A DNA stretch of 64,000 bases from UBA1930 sp943368475 (GCA_943368475.1 CALRLF020000004.1:1-64000); one strand, 5' to 3'; counted from the stretch's first letter, positions 8,888 through 18,209 are shown. Made by a program: numbers and translations. The notes: generated by a model not told the origin, from the letters alone.

Positions 8888-8970
8888 ACCACAGAGTAAA
8901 GGAGCGACAGAGATACACTGAGGTGTAATACAACTTTGTGAGCTTTGTATCCTTTGTTTCTTTGTGTGAA
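8888..8970. repeat. Degenerate ACCACAGAG-type inverted-repeat element
   Basis: ACCACAGAGTAAAGGAGCG starts at 8888. The stretch CTTTGTATCC..TTTCTTTGTGTG at about 8943-8967 is an imperfect reverse complement of it. It is noncoding and matches the style of the repeats at 25175-25412, 39253-39858 and 48384-48466. Confidence 0.5.
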
Positions 8971-9093
8971 ATACAATAAGCTAAACGTTCAACTCCCCCA
9001 AACCTTACACTTTCACCGAAAATTTGATGAGTGGTTACAACCATAACGCTATTTGATTAGTTTTATAGCAGAATAAAAACCAAAATAAACTTT

Positions 9094-12000
9094 ATGAGAA
9101 AACTGAAATTATTGCTTTCGGCAATGTTTCTTGTTTTGCTATTGCAAGCACAAGAAACTTTTCCAATTAATGGTACAGCCGATGAGCGTTTGGGGATTTT
9201 TGCATTTACCAATGCCACAATTGTAAAAGATGCACAAACTACTTTACAAAATGCCACATTATTAATTAAACAAGGAAAAATTGTTGGTATTAATGTACCC
9301 GTTCCAAAAGATGCAGTAGTAGTAGACTGCAAAGGCAAATTTATTTATCCATCTTTTATCGATTTATACAGCGATTATGGTGTTGCACCAATAGCAACAC
9401 AAACTGCTGGCGGTGGCAGAAATTTTGGTGGTCCACAACAATTTGTAAGCAATACCAAAGGTGCTTATGGTTGGAATCAAGCAATAAAAGCCGAAGTAAA
9501 TGCTTTTCAAAACTTTCAAATCAATGAAGCCAAAGCCAAAGAGTTAAGAAATGCAGGTTTTGGAACAGTGGTTGCCAGTAATCAAGATGGTATTGCAAGA
9601 GGAACAGGAACTTTAGTTACACTAGGCAATCAAAAAGAAAATTTTGAAATGCTGAAAGAAAAAGTTGCAGCATTTTATTCATTCAATAAAGGTACTAGCA
9701 CACAAGATTACCCAGGTTCATTAATGGGTTGCATTGCATTAATTCGTCAAACTTATTTAGATGCACAATGGTATAAAAACAAACCAGCAACCGAAGGAAC
9801 AAATATCAGCTTGCAATCTTGGTTAGACAATCAATCCTTACCACAAATATTTGATATTGGTAACGATAAATACAATGCACTTCGTGCCGATAAAATTGCC
9901 AAAGAATTTGGGGTGAATTTTATTTTAAAAGGAACGAACGATTTATACCAACGTATTGAAGAGTTGAAAGGAAGCAAAACTTCGGTTATTCTTCCTTTAA
10001 ATTATCCTGCACCAATGGATGTAGAAGATCCTAATGATGCAAGAATTGTGGCTCTTGGCGATATGAAACATTGGGAAATGGCCCCATCTCAACCCGCTAT
10101 GATTGAAAAAGCAGGAATCAATTTTGCATTAACAGCAGCAGGATTATCGTCTACAAATGATTTCTTAACCAACTTAAGAAAAGCCATTCAAAATGGGCTA
10201 AGTGAAAAAACCGCCATGGAGGCATTAACTAAAATTCCTGCAACACTTATCAATGCTTATGATAAAGTAGGAAGTTTAGATGCAGGTAAAGTGGCCAACT
10301 TTATTATTACCAACAATAATATTTTTAAAGATTCTGCAAGCATTTTTCAAAACTGGGTACAAGGCCAAAAATATGTGGTGAAAGAAGATGGCTGGAATGA
10401 TTATAGAGGTGTGTACACTTTTGTAATGAACACAAAAGGTATTACCAAAACTTTTGAAGCAACACTGAAAGGCAATATTGAAAAACCAAGTCTTTCTTTA
10501 AAAGCTGTTGGAGATACCACTGCAATAAATGCTACACTAACCCTTAACGATAAATTGGTAAAAATTAATTGGACCAATCGTGCCGATATGGGACGCCAAA
10601 ACAATTTGAGTGGTGTTATTGGTACACAAACCTGGAGTGGAAATGGCTACCTAGCTAATGGAGATGTACTTACTTGGAAAATGAATTTCAACAATGTATT
10701 ACCAGCTGAAACTGCTGATACTACTAAAAGACAAGGAGGAGCTGGTTTTGCTGGAGCAAGAAGAAATACACCATCAACCATTGCAGATGTTGTTTATCCT
10801 TTCAATGGGTATGGTTGGAAACAAGCACCCAAACAAGAAGAAATTTTAATTAAAAATGTTACTGTTTGGACCAACGAAAAAAATGGTAAATTAGAAAACA
10901 CAGACGTATTATTAAAGAATGGAAAAATTGCTGCTATTGGAAATGGATTAAAAGGTGGTACAAAAATTATTGATGGAACAGGCAAACATTTAACTGCTGG
11001 CATTATAGATGAACATAGTCATATTGCAGCAACAGGTGGTATTAATGAATGTACACAGTCTGTAACTGCTGAAGTTAGAGTTGCCGATGTAATTAATCCA
11101 GAAGACATTAACATCTATCGACAACTGAGTGGTGGAGTTACGTCGTCCCATATTTTACACGGCAGTTGTAATCCTATTGGCGGACAAACACAACTATTAA
11201 AATTACGTTGGGGTGTTGGTCCAGAAGAAATGAAGTTTGCCAATTGGGATGGCTTTATCAAGTTTGCTTTGGGCGAAAATGTAAAACGTTCATCATCTAC
11301 CAACAACAATCGTTTCCCAGATTCTCGAATGGGTGTTGAACAAACTTATGTAGATGCTTTTCAACGTGCAGTAGATTATCAAAAAATGGGAGCCGATAAA
11401 AGAAAAGATTTAGAATTAGAAACCTTAAGTGAAATATTAAATAAGAAAAGATTTGTAACCTGTCACTCTTACATACAAAGTGAAATAAACATGATGTTGA
11501 AGGTTGCAGAACAATTTAATTTTAAACTTAACACATTCACCCACATTTTAGAAGGCTATAAAGTTGCTGATAAAATGAAAGAACATGGAGCATATGCTTC
11601 AACATTTAGCGATTGGTGGGCTTATAAAATGGAAGTACAAGATGCCATTGCTTACAATCCTGCCATAATGCAAAAAGTAGGTGTTACTGTTGCTATCAAT
11701 AGCGATGATGCAGAAATGGCTCGTCGTTTAAATCAGGAAGCTGCAAAAAGTGTGAAGTATGGCAATGTTAGTGAAGAAGAAGCTTTGAAAATGGCTACAC
11801 TGAATCCTGCAAAAATGTTGCATGTTGCCGATAGAGTAGGAAGCATAAAAGTTGGTAAAGATGCCGATGTGGTTTTGTGGAGCGATAATCCATTGAGTAT
11901 TTATGCAAAAGCATTATACACTATTGTAGATGGTACAATCTATTTCGATAGAGAAAAAGATGCTGAAATGCGTAAACAAATAGCAACAGAAAAAGCAAGG

Positions 12001-12144
12001 CTCATTCAAAAATTATTACAAGAAAAAAGAGGTCCAGCAGGAGCAGCTGGAATGATGAGAGCCAGACCAAGATTGGATGAAATCAATGAATGTGAAATAG
12101 ATCATCATCATAAACACAGCGTGTTGGAGAGAGATGATTATTAA
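9094..12144 (+). CDS. Secreted amidohydrolase-superfamily protein with two tandem domains
   Basis: 1016 residues with an N-terminal signal peptide (MRKLKLLLSAMFLVLLLQAQ). It holds two imidazolonepropionase-like amidohydrolase units. The first (about 30-420) has the outer strands and a closing VGSLDAGKVANFII segment but no HxH metal motif where one is expected (PSFIDLYSDYG), so it looks inactive. The second (about 590-990) has HSH at residues 640-642, CHSY, THILEGYK and the late Asp in NSDDAEMA, all fitting a metal site. The C-terminus is His-rich (DHHHKH). The substrate is unknown; peptides or cyclic amides are typical of the family. It is probably cotranscribed with the paralog at 12623, although a repeat-flanked pseudogene lies between them. 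Confidence 0.88.
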   Translation: MRKLKLLLSAMFLVLLLQAQETFPINGTADERLGIFAFTNATIVKDAQTTLQNATLLIKQGKIVGINVPVPKDAVVVDCKGKFIYPSFIDLYSDYGVAPIATQTAGGGRNFGGPQQFVSNTKGAYGWNQAIKAEVNAFQNFQINEAKAKELRNAGFGTVVASNQDGIARGTGTLVTLGNQKENFEMLKEKVAAFYSFNKGTSTQDYPGSLMGCIALIRQTYLDAQWYKNKPATEGTNISLQSWLDNQSLPQIFDIGNDKYNALRADKIAKEFGVNFILKGTNDLYQRIEELKGSKTSVILPLNYPAPMDVEDPNDARIVALGDMKHWEMAPSQPAMIEKAGINFALTAAGLSSTNDFLTNLRKAIQNGLSEKTAMEALTKIPATLINAYDKVGSLDAGKVANFIITNNNIFKDSASIFQNWVQGQKYVVKEDGWNDYRGVYTFVMNTKGITKTFEATLKGNIEKPSLSLKAVGDTTAINATLTLNDKLVKINWTNRADMGRQNNLSGVIGTQTWSGNGYLANGDVLTWKMNFNNVLPAETADTTKRQGGAGFAGARRNTPSTIADVVYPFNGYGWKQAPKQEEILIKNVTVWTNEKNGKLENTDVLLKNGKIAAIGNGLKGGTKIIDGTGKHLTAGIIDEHSHIAATGGINECTQSVTAEVRVADVINPEDINIYRQLSGGVTSSHILHGSCNPIGGQTQLLKLRWGVGPEEMKFANWDGFIKFALGENVKRSSSTNNNRFPDSRMGVEQTYVDAFQRAVDYQKMGADKRKDLELETLSEILNKKRFVTCHSYIQSEINMMLKVAEQFNFKLNTFTHILEGYKVADKMKEHGAYASTFSDWWAYKMEVQDAIAYNPAIMQKVGVTVAINSDDAEMARRLNQEAAKSVKYGNVSEEEALKMATLNPAKMLHVADRVGSIKVGKDADVVLWSDNPLSIYAKALYTIVDGTIYFDREKDAEMRKQIATEKARLIQKLLQEKRGPAGAAGMMRARPRLDEINECEIDHHHKHSVLERDDY

Positions 12145-12149
12145 AAACA

Positions 12150-12180
12150 GTTGAAGGTTTAATGTTTAAAGTTTAAGGTT
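12150..12180 (+). repeat. Left inverted repeat of the four-helix-bundle cassette
   Basis: The last 17 bases, GTTTAAAGTTTAAGGTT (12164-12180), are exactly reverse-complementary to 12568-12584. GTTGAAGGTTT (12150-12160) is reverse-complementary to 12581-12591. The repeat ends directly at the ATG of the gene, leaving no room for a ribosome binding site. Confidence 0.8.
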
Positions 12181-12575
12181 ATGGCAACCATCAAAAAGTT
12201 TGAAGATATAGAAGCATGGAAAGAAGCAAGAAAACTATGCGATAAAATTGGAAAAATTATTGATGAGGATCGCTTTAAAAAAAACTTTAGATTATTAAAC
12301 CAAATTGAGGTTCGTCTGGTTCTATCATGGATAACATTGCTGAAGGATTTGAAAGAGGAACAAGAGCAGAATTTATTCAGTTCTTAGGTTATGCAAAAGG
12401 TTCTTGTGGAGAATTCAGATCTCAGCTATATAGAATGTTAGATAGGGTATATATTCAACAAAATGAATTTGATGAACTTTTTATTTTAGCTGAGAACATT
12501 AGCAAAAGAATTCAAAAATTCATAGAATATCTGCAAGCAACAGAGATTAAAGGTGTTCGCAAAAAAGAACCTTAA
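12181..12575 (+). pseudogene. Four-helix-bundle protein of the 23S rRNA intervening-sequence family, frameshifted
   Basis: The first frame reads MATIKKFEDIEAWKEARKLC up to the LLNQI segment; the second frame continues from GSSGSIMDNIAEGFERGT to the stop at 12573-12575. Adding one base between 12306 and 12307 (ATTGAG to ATTAGAG) joins them as QIRGSSGSIMDNIAEGFERG, which is the family's conserved core, giving a protein of 131 residues, the normal size. So it is one gene with a single-base loss, or a sequencing error. The family forms pentameric four-helix bundles and is found inside 23S rRNA intervening sequences and free-standing; its role is unsettled. It sits between inverted repeats in the gap between two related genes. 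Confidence 0.88.
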
Positions 12576-12598
12576 ACTTTAAACCTTCAACATTAAAC
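12568..12598 (-). repeat. Right inverted repeat of the four-helix-bundle cassette
   Basis: AACCTTAAACTTTAAAC (12568-12584) is the exact reverse complement of 12164-12180, and AAACCTTCAAC (12581-12591) matches 12150-12160. It overlaps the stop codon of the pseudogene, so gene and repeat form one unit. Confidence 0.8.
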
Positions 12599-12622
12599 AA
12601 ATTATAAAACAAGAACATAATT

Positions 12623-13987
12623 ATGAAACAAATACTCACATTAATAACGTGTTTACTTTTACTAAAGAGTAATGCACAAGAAACAGTTTATCCTGCCAAA
12701 GCTCAACAACAAACCATTGCTTTAATTAATGCAACCGTTCATATTGGTAATGGCGAAGTAATTGAAAACGGCATGGTTCTTTTTTCAAAAGGAAAAATAG
12801 TTGACGTAAAGCCAACATCAGCCAATATTGCAGATGCAAAAGTGGTAGATTGTAAAGGCAAACATATTTATCCCGGATTAATTACTGCTCAAACCAATTT
12901 AGGTTTAAGTGAGATTGGAAGCACTCGTTCTACAGTTGATGAAAGAGAATTGGGAGAAATTAACAGCAATATTCGTTCGTTAATTGCTTACAATTCCGAT
13001 AGCAAAATTATTGGCACATTAAGGGCCAATGGTATTTTATTAGCCAATGTAATTCCTCAAGGAGGAATTATTAGTGGCTCATCCTCTGTTATACAATTAG
13101 ATGCTTGGAATTGGGAAGATGCAGCTTATAAAACAGATGCAGGGATGCACTTTCGTGTACCCAATTTATCTGGTGCAAGGGGTGGAAGAGCAGCGTTCTT
13201 AGCACAGTTGGGTATTGGTGGTGGTCAGTCAGATCCTGTAAAAGCAGCATTAGAAAGAATAGATAATGTTCGTAAATTTTTTATGGAAGCTAAAGCATAT
13301 TATGCTCAGGAAAAACCCGAACATGTTAATTTAAAATTCGAAGCAGTAAAAGAGTTGTTTAATGAAATGGATGCTAGCCCCAATGTAAACTGGTCTGTAA
13401 TAAAGAAAAGATTGCGACCTCAAAAAAACTTTTATGTGCATGCTGAAACAGTTAAAGAAATTCAGGTGGGTATTGAATTTGCAAAAGAGTTTGGTTTTAA
13501 AGCAGTGGTTATTGGTGGAACAGATAGTTGGATGATTACAGATTATTTAAAAGAAAACAATGTATCTGTTATTTTAGGAGAAATGCACAATCTGCCTGTA
13601 ACGCAAGATGACGATGTAGACCAACCTTACAAAACGCCATTCTTACTGCAACAAGCGGGTGTATTATTTGCCATTGGCGATGTAGATGAAAATACACGTG
13701 GTCGTAATTTAATGTTTAATGCAGGTACTGCTGTTGCTTATGGGTTAACCAAAGAACAAGCTTTGCAATCCATTACTTTAAATGCTGCAAAAATTTTAGG
13801 CATCGACGATAAAACAGGTACTTTAGAAAAAGGAAAAGATGCCAATATTGTTATTAGTGATGGCGATATTTTAGACATGAAAACCAGTAATGTTACACTT
13901 GCTTTTATTCAGGGAAGAGAAGTGAGTTTAGATAACAAGCAAAAACAATTGTACGAAAAGTATAAGTACAAATACGGCATTAAGTAA
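12623..13987 (+). CDS. Secreted amidohydrolase-like protein lacking the metal motif
   Basis: 454 residues with a signal peptide (MKQILTLITCLLLLKSNAQ). The fold markers of the amidohydrolase superfamily are present: the N-terminal beta sandwich with KIVDVKP and CKGKHIYPG, and the closing GTLEKGKDANIVISDGD. The place of the HxH motif reads TAQTNLGLSE and no His pair is seen, so classical metal catalysis is unlikely. It resembles the N-terminal half of the 1016-residue neighbour and lies just downstream of it. The two may form one complex in the periplasm or at the outer membrane; this is inferred from context. Confidence 0.85.
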   Translation: MKQILTLITCLLLLKSNAQETVYPAKAQQQTIALINATVHIGNGEVIENGMVLFSKGKIVDVKPTSANIADAKVVDCKGKHIYPGLITAQTNLGLSEIGSTRSTVDERELGEINSNIRSLIAYNSDSKIIGTLRANGILLANVIPQGGIISGSSSVIQLDAWNWEDAAYKTDAGMHFRVPNLSGARGGRAAFLAQLGIGGGQSDPVKAALERIDNVRKFFMEAKAYYAQEKPEHVNLKFEAVKELFNEMDASPNVNWSVIKKRLRPQKNFYVHAETVKEIQVGIEFAKEFGFKAVVIGGTDSWMITDYLKENNVSVILGEMHNLPVTQDDDVDQPYKTPFLLQQAGVLFAIGDVDENTRGRNLMFNAGTAVAYGLTKEQALQSITLNAAKILGIDDKTGTLEKGKDANIVISDGDILDMKTSNVTLAFIQGREVSLDNKQKQLYEKYKYKYGIK

Positions 13988-14004
13988 ATACTATACGATT
14001 ATTT

Positions 14005-14038
14005 TCAAAAGCTCACTCCTGCAAGGGTGAGCTTTTTT
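14005..14038 (+). terminator. Intrinsic terminator after the amidohydrolase genes
   Basis: GCTCACTCC pairs with GGGTGAGC around a short loop, flanked by AAAA upstream and TTTTTT downstream. It lies 18 bases after the stop at 13987. Confidence 0.8.
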
Positions 14039-14130
14039 GTTTATATGATATTTTATTTCAAACCACTCATCGGCTTTAATTACCACTCAATTAAAATAAA
14101 CAATTCTTAAACACTACTTCCAGAATAATT

Positions 14131-14160
14131 TGTAACGTTTTTAATGTTTAATACGTTACA
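14131..14160. promoter_or_regulatory. Inverted repeat upstream of the DUF5916 gene
   Basis: TGTAACGT (14131-14138) and ACGTTACA (14153-14160) are perfect inverted arms with a 14-base AT-rich spacer, about two helical turns apart centre to centre. It lies 95 bases before the ATG at 14255, so it may be an operator. No regulator is known. Confidence 0.35.
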
Positions 14161-14254
14161 TAACCCTTGAAGAGAAACGCATTAGATTAACATGTTTATG
14201 TAGTTGTTAGGCTTTCGCTTTACTACCAGTTTTGTATCGACCTAAAAATGCTTT

Positions 14255-16699
14255 ATGAGATATTTATGTGTTTTATTGTTGGTTTTATTTTTGGGAACTA
14301 CCTGTTTAATTGCTCAAGAAAACAAAGCAACTCCCAAAAGAGAACTTGCTGCAATAAGAACCAATCAAAAAATAGTTATTGATGGAACTATTAATGATGA
14401 AGCATGGAAAACAGCTTCAAGAACGGGGCACCTTGTTGAATGGAGGCCCACTTTTGGAAAAGTAGAAGATGAAAAAACAAAAACAGAACTGTATTTTTTA
14501 TACGATAACACAGCAATTTATATAGCTGGTTTTTGTCATGAAATTTCTGCTGATAGTATTTCTAAAGAATTGGTAGGAAGAGATGTTGTGGGTGTGAATG
14601 ATTTTGTTGGAGTTTTATTTGATACTTATGACGATAAGATAAATGGATTTGGTTATTATGTAACACCATTAGGCGAACAGTTTGATGCAAAATACTCCAG
14701 CAATGGAGAAGATGGTAGTTGGAATAGTGTATTTGAAAGTGCTGCAAAAATTGTAAATGGTGGTTGGACCTTTGAAATGAAAATTCCATACGGAGCGATT
14801 CGTTTTAGCAATAAACCAATACAAAATTGGGGATTGAATATTACTAGAAAAAGAAGCAAAAGTGGAAAGCAGTTTATGTGGAATCCGGTAAACCCAATTG
14901 TTGGTGGAACTTTCTTTGCACAATCTGGTAAATGGACCAATATCGAAAATATTAAACCACCAATACGCTTATCATTTTCACCATACTTATCAACTTATGT
15001 AAATCACTATCCTTACAATTCTCCCAATCAAAAAAACTGGAACGCTTCTATCAATGGGGGAATGGATGTGAAATATGGTATTAATCAGGCATTTACTTTA
15101 GATATGACACTGATACCCGACTTTGGTCAGGTACAAAGCGATAACCAAATTTTAAACCTTACACCTTTTGAGGTTCAGTACAATGAAAACAGAAGTTTTT
15201 TTACAGAAGGAACCGAATTATTTGGCAAAGGAAATTTGTTCTATAGCCGCAGAATTGGAGGAACCCCATTGCATTATTATGATGTGAATGATGCAATTGG
15301 CAATAATGAAACAATAACCAAAAACCCAACCGAAGCAAAATTAATTAACGCAACCAAAATAAGTGGCAGAACAAGCAATGGTTTAGGAATTGGTTTTTTT
15401 AATGCAGTAGAGGATGCCCAGTATGCAATAGCTGAAGACAACTTAAAACACGAAAGAAAAATTCAAACCAACCCACTTACCAATTATAATATTGTTGTTT
15501 TAGATCAAACATTAAAAAACAATTCTAGCATATCGTTCATTAACACAAATACAATGCGTAGCGGAAGTGACTATGACGCAAATGTGGCTGCAGCAATGTG
15601 GGACATTTACGATAAGAAAAATAATTGGAACGTTTGGGGTAAGGTAGGATTAAGTCAGTTATTTGGATATGAAGCACCAGGAAAAACAAAAACCGGCTAT
15701 ATACAAAATTTTGGTTTCGGAAAATTTGGTGGTCGTTTTAATTTCAATTTTAATCAGGATATGGCCAATCACAAGTACGACCAAAACGATATGGGTTATT
15801 TCACCAACAATAATTATATAGACAATAATATTTGGGCTGGTTACAAATGGCTGAAGCCTAAAAAATGGTACAATAACCTTTATTTAAATTTCAATGCATA
15901 TTACTCATTAAGATACAAGCAAGGCGATTATCAAACCTTTGGTTTAAATGCCAATATAAATGGTCAATTGAAAAAACTATGGAATGTTGGAATAAGAACA
16001 TCTTTTAATGCCGAACAAAATGATTTTTATGAACCAAGAATAGAAGGAAAGGTTTTTAAACGCCCAATGAATGTTGGAACAGGCTTTTGGATATATACCA
16101 ATAGTGCTAAAAAGTATTCAGCCGGAATTGATTTTGCTGCAAGGGTTGCTAAAGGAAACAACACCCACAACTTCGAAATCAATTTATCTAATCAATATCG
16201 ATTCAATAAAAAACTAACCCTTAGCATCAGTAATTATTTAATGCCTATGTATAATAATTTAGGTTTTGCAACCATAGATAACGGTAAAAGCATTTTTGCC
16301 TTGCGTAATCGTGTAACGGTTGAAAATGTTTTTAATGTAAAGTACAATTTTAATAATAAAATGGGCTTAAGCTTACGTGCAAGACATTATTGGAGTAAGG
16401 TCGAAAATAATCGATTTTTTAATTTACAATCAGATGGAGGTTTAACTCCGACTACTCTTAATAATGACGTAAATCAAAATGCAAACTTTTTTAATATAGA
16501 TATGGTGTATAATTGGCAGTTTGCTTTAGGGAGCTTTATAAATGTTGTATGGAAAAATGCAATTGGAAGTTTTGATAACAATATACAAGATAGTTATTTT
16601 TCAAACTTTAAAAACACATTGGCTGCACCACAAAACAATAGTTTATCGGTTAGAATAATTTACTTTTTAGATTACCTTAATCTTAAAAAGAAAAAATAG
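14255..16699 (+). CDS. DUF5916 outer-membrane protein with N-terminal CBM9-like domain
   Basis: 814 residues with a signal peptide (MRYLCVLLLVLFLGTTCLIAQ). Residues about 35-230 look like a carbohydrate-binding family 9-type beta sandwich (IDGTINDEAWKTA, then LYDNTAIYIAGFCHE). The remainder is rich in alternating aromatic/polar strands and Asn, as in the DUF5916 barrel-like region, and starts with the family segment IPDFGQVQSDNQ and ENRSFFTEGTELF. The family is common in Bacteroidota and lacks a proven role. No polysaccharide-utilisation genes are adjacent. It stands alone between a terminator and exbD. Confidence 0.85.
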   Translation: MRYLCVLLLVLFLGTTCLIAQENKATPKRELAAIRTNQKIVIDGTINDEAWKTASRTGHLVEWRPTFGKVEDEKTKTELYFLYDNTAIYIAGFCHEISADSISKELVGRDVVGVNDFVGVLFDTYDDKINGFGYYVTPLGEQFDAKYSSNGEDGSWNSVFESAAKIVNGGWTFEMKIPYGAIRFSNKPIQNWGLNITRKRSKSGKQFMWNPVNPIVGGTFFAQSGKWTNIENIKPPIRLSFSPYLSTYVNHYPYNSPNQKNWNASINGGMDVKYGINQAFTLDMTLIPDFGQVQSDNQILNLTPFEVQYNENRSFFTEGTELFGKGNLFYSRRIGGTPLHYYDVNDAIGNNETITKNPTEAKLINATKISGRTSNGLGIGFFNAVEDAQYAIAEDNLKHERKIQTNPLTNYNIVVLDQTLKNNSSISFINTNTMRSGSDYDANVAAAMWDIYDKKNNWNVWGKVGLSQLFGYEAPGKTKTGYIQNFGFGKFGGRFNFNFNQDMANHKYDQNDMGYFTNNNYIDNNIWAGYKWLKPKKWYNNLYLNFNAYYSLRYKQGDYQTFGLNANINGQLKKLWNVGIRTSFNAEQNDFYEPRIEGKVFKRPMNVGTGFWIYTNSAKKYSAGIDFAARVAKGNNTHNFEINLSNQYRFNKKLTLSISNYLMPMYNNLGFATIDNGKSIFALRNRVTVENVFNVKYNFNNKMGLSLRARHYWSKVENNRFFNLQSDGGLTPTTLNNDVNQNANFFNIDMVYNWQFALGSFINVVWKNAIGSFDNNIQDSYFSNFKNTLAAPQNNSLSVRIIYFLDYLNLKKKK

Positions 16700-16779
16700 A
16701 AACTATGCCCTATATATTCAGGGTATTGTTTTATTATGGAAATATATTTCTGCTGCATCTAAAATAAAAACCAACTGTT

Positions 16780-17298
16780 ATGGCAGAAATTCAAACCACC
16801 ACTACTGCAAATAAACATGCAGGTAGCAAACAAAAGAAATTGAGTACAAGGGTAGATTTAACGCCAATGGTAGACCTTGGCTTTTTGCTAATTACGTTTT
16901 TCATTTTTACAACATCCCTAAGTAAACCCAATGCAATGAAATTGTTTTTACCTAAGGAAGAGTTGAATACCCCACTAACCAACATTGCAAAGAGCAAAGT
17001 ATTAACCATTTTACCTGCTGCAGATAATGTTGTTTATTACTATTATGGAGATAATGCATTGGCCATGCAGCAAACCAATTTTGGCGAAGATGGGATTCGA
17101 AAAATTATATTGGATAAGAAAAATGAAGTTGCAGCAAAATTTGGTGATGCAAAAGAAACAGTTGTGTTGATAAAGCCAACAGATAATGCTACCTATCAAA
17201 ATATGGTAGATGTATTAGATGAAATGTTGATTAATAATATTAGCCGTTATATGTTGTTAGATGCCGATAAAGAAGAGTTACAACAAATAAAAATCTAG
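16780..17298 (+). CDS. exbD: ExbD/TolR-family biopolymer transport protein
   Basis: 172 residues with a single N-terminal transmembrane helix after a positively charged segment. The motif RVDLTPMVDLGFLLITFFIF holds the Asp expected in the proton path of ExbD and TolR. The C-terminal periplasmic part (about 60-172) fits the family fold. ExbD works with the ExbB pentamer to energise TonB, but no exbB or tonB is seen in this window, so this copy would depend on partners encoded elsewhere. It converges on psuG with only 5 bases between stops. Confidence 0.87.
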   Translation: MAEIQTTTTANKHAGSKQKKLSTRVDLTPMVDLGFLLITFFIFTTSLSKPNAMKLFLPKEELNTPLTNIAKSKVLTILPAADNVVYYYYGDNALAMQQTNFGEDGIRKIILDKKNEVAAKFGDAKETVVLIKPTDNATYQNMVDVLDEMLINNISRYMLLDADKEELQQIKI

Positions 17299-17303
17299 TG
17301 GAT

Positions 17304-18209
17304 TTAGTTAAGTGCAACAGCAATGGCTGCTCCAGCTTTTGCATTGTGTTTTATTAAAGCAATATTGGCTTCTAAACTTTCTCCAGCGGAGTGTTGGGCA
17401 ATATATTGTAATAAAAATGGCGTTACTTCTTTGCCTTTAATACCTGCAATATCGGCTGCTGCCAATGCTTCTACAATATGTTGTTCCATTTCATGTTGAG
17501 GAACTTCATCTTCAGCTTTAATTGGATTGGCAATCATTACAGAGCCTTCTAAACCCAATGCCCATTTGGTGTTTAGCATTTGTGCAATTGCTTGAGGTGT
17601 ATCCAAACGAAGTGGTGTTGTAAAGCCACTTTTACGGGAATAAAAACTTGGAAATTCATCTTGTCCAATAGTTACAACAGGAATGCCTTTTGTTTCTAAA
17701 TATTCTAGCGTTAAACCAATATCTAAAATAGATTTTACACCAGCACTTACCACAGCCACATTGGTTTGTGCCATTTCTGTAAGATCGGCACTAATATCCA
17801 TCGAGTTTTCTGCACCACGATGAACACCACCAATACCACCTGTTACAAAAATTTTTATGCCAGCCATTGCTGCAATACGCATGGTTGCAGCAACAGTTGT
17901 TGCTCCATATAAATTTTGAGCGATTACGTAAGGCATATCTCTTAAACTCACTTTCCATACATTTTTTTCCTTGCCAAAAGTTTCAATTTCATCAGCCGTT
18001 AAACCAATACAACATTTACCATTGATGATTGCAATTGTTGCAGGTGTAGCTCCATTGTCTCTTACCACTTGTTCTACAGCCAATGCAGTTGCTACATTTT
18101 TAGGGTAAGGCATACCATGAGAAATGATGGTACTTTCTAATGCAACAACAGGTTGGTTGTTGCTTAAAGCATTACTAACCTCATTGGATATTTTAAGAAA
18201 TTGGTTCAT
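17304..18209 (-). CDS. psuG: Pseudouridine-5'-phosphate glycosidase
   Basis: Splits pseudouridine-5'-phosphate to uracil and ribose-5-phosphate. The 301-residue protein matches the family along its whole length: VALESTIISHGMPYP (about 22-36), FVTGGIGGVHRGAE in the middle with the expected loop, and the ending segment KGKEVTPFLL. It lies downstream of psuK on the same strand with a 101-base gap, so the two kinase and glycosidase steps form a small catabolic unit. No pseudouridine transporter is adjacent. Confidence 0.95.
   Translation of the reverse strand: MNQFLKISNEVSNALSNNQPVVALESTIISHGMPYPKNVATALAVEQVVRDNGATPATIAIINGKCCIGLTADEIETFGKEKNVWKVSLRDMPYVIAQNLYGATTVAATMRIAAMAGIKIFVTGGIGGVHRGAENSMDISADLTEMAQTNVAVVSAGVKSILDIGLTLEYLETKGIPVVTIGQDEFPSFYSRKSGFTTPLRLDTPQAIAQMLNTKWALGLEGSVMIANPIKAEDEVPQHEMEQHIVEALAAADIAGIKGKEVTPFLLQYIAQHSAGESLEANIALIKHNAKAGAAIAVALN

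Noticed and set aside
9026..14071. Eleven-base inverted match (GATGAGTGGTT at 9026 and AACCACTCATC at 14061) flanking the amidohydrolase genes.
   Set aside because: Too short to be meaningful over a 5 kb span in AT-rich DNA, and no element boundaries coincide.
14562..14940. Three overlapping ORFs (75, 94 and 84 codons) on the minus strand within the DUF5916 gene.
   Set aside because: They lie opposite a well-supported gene, have no family features, and their composition is that of antisense reading of a beta-rich gene.
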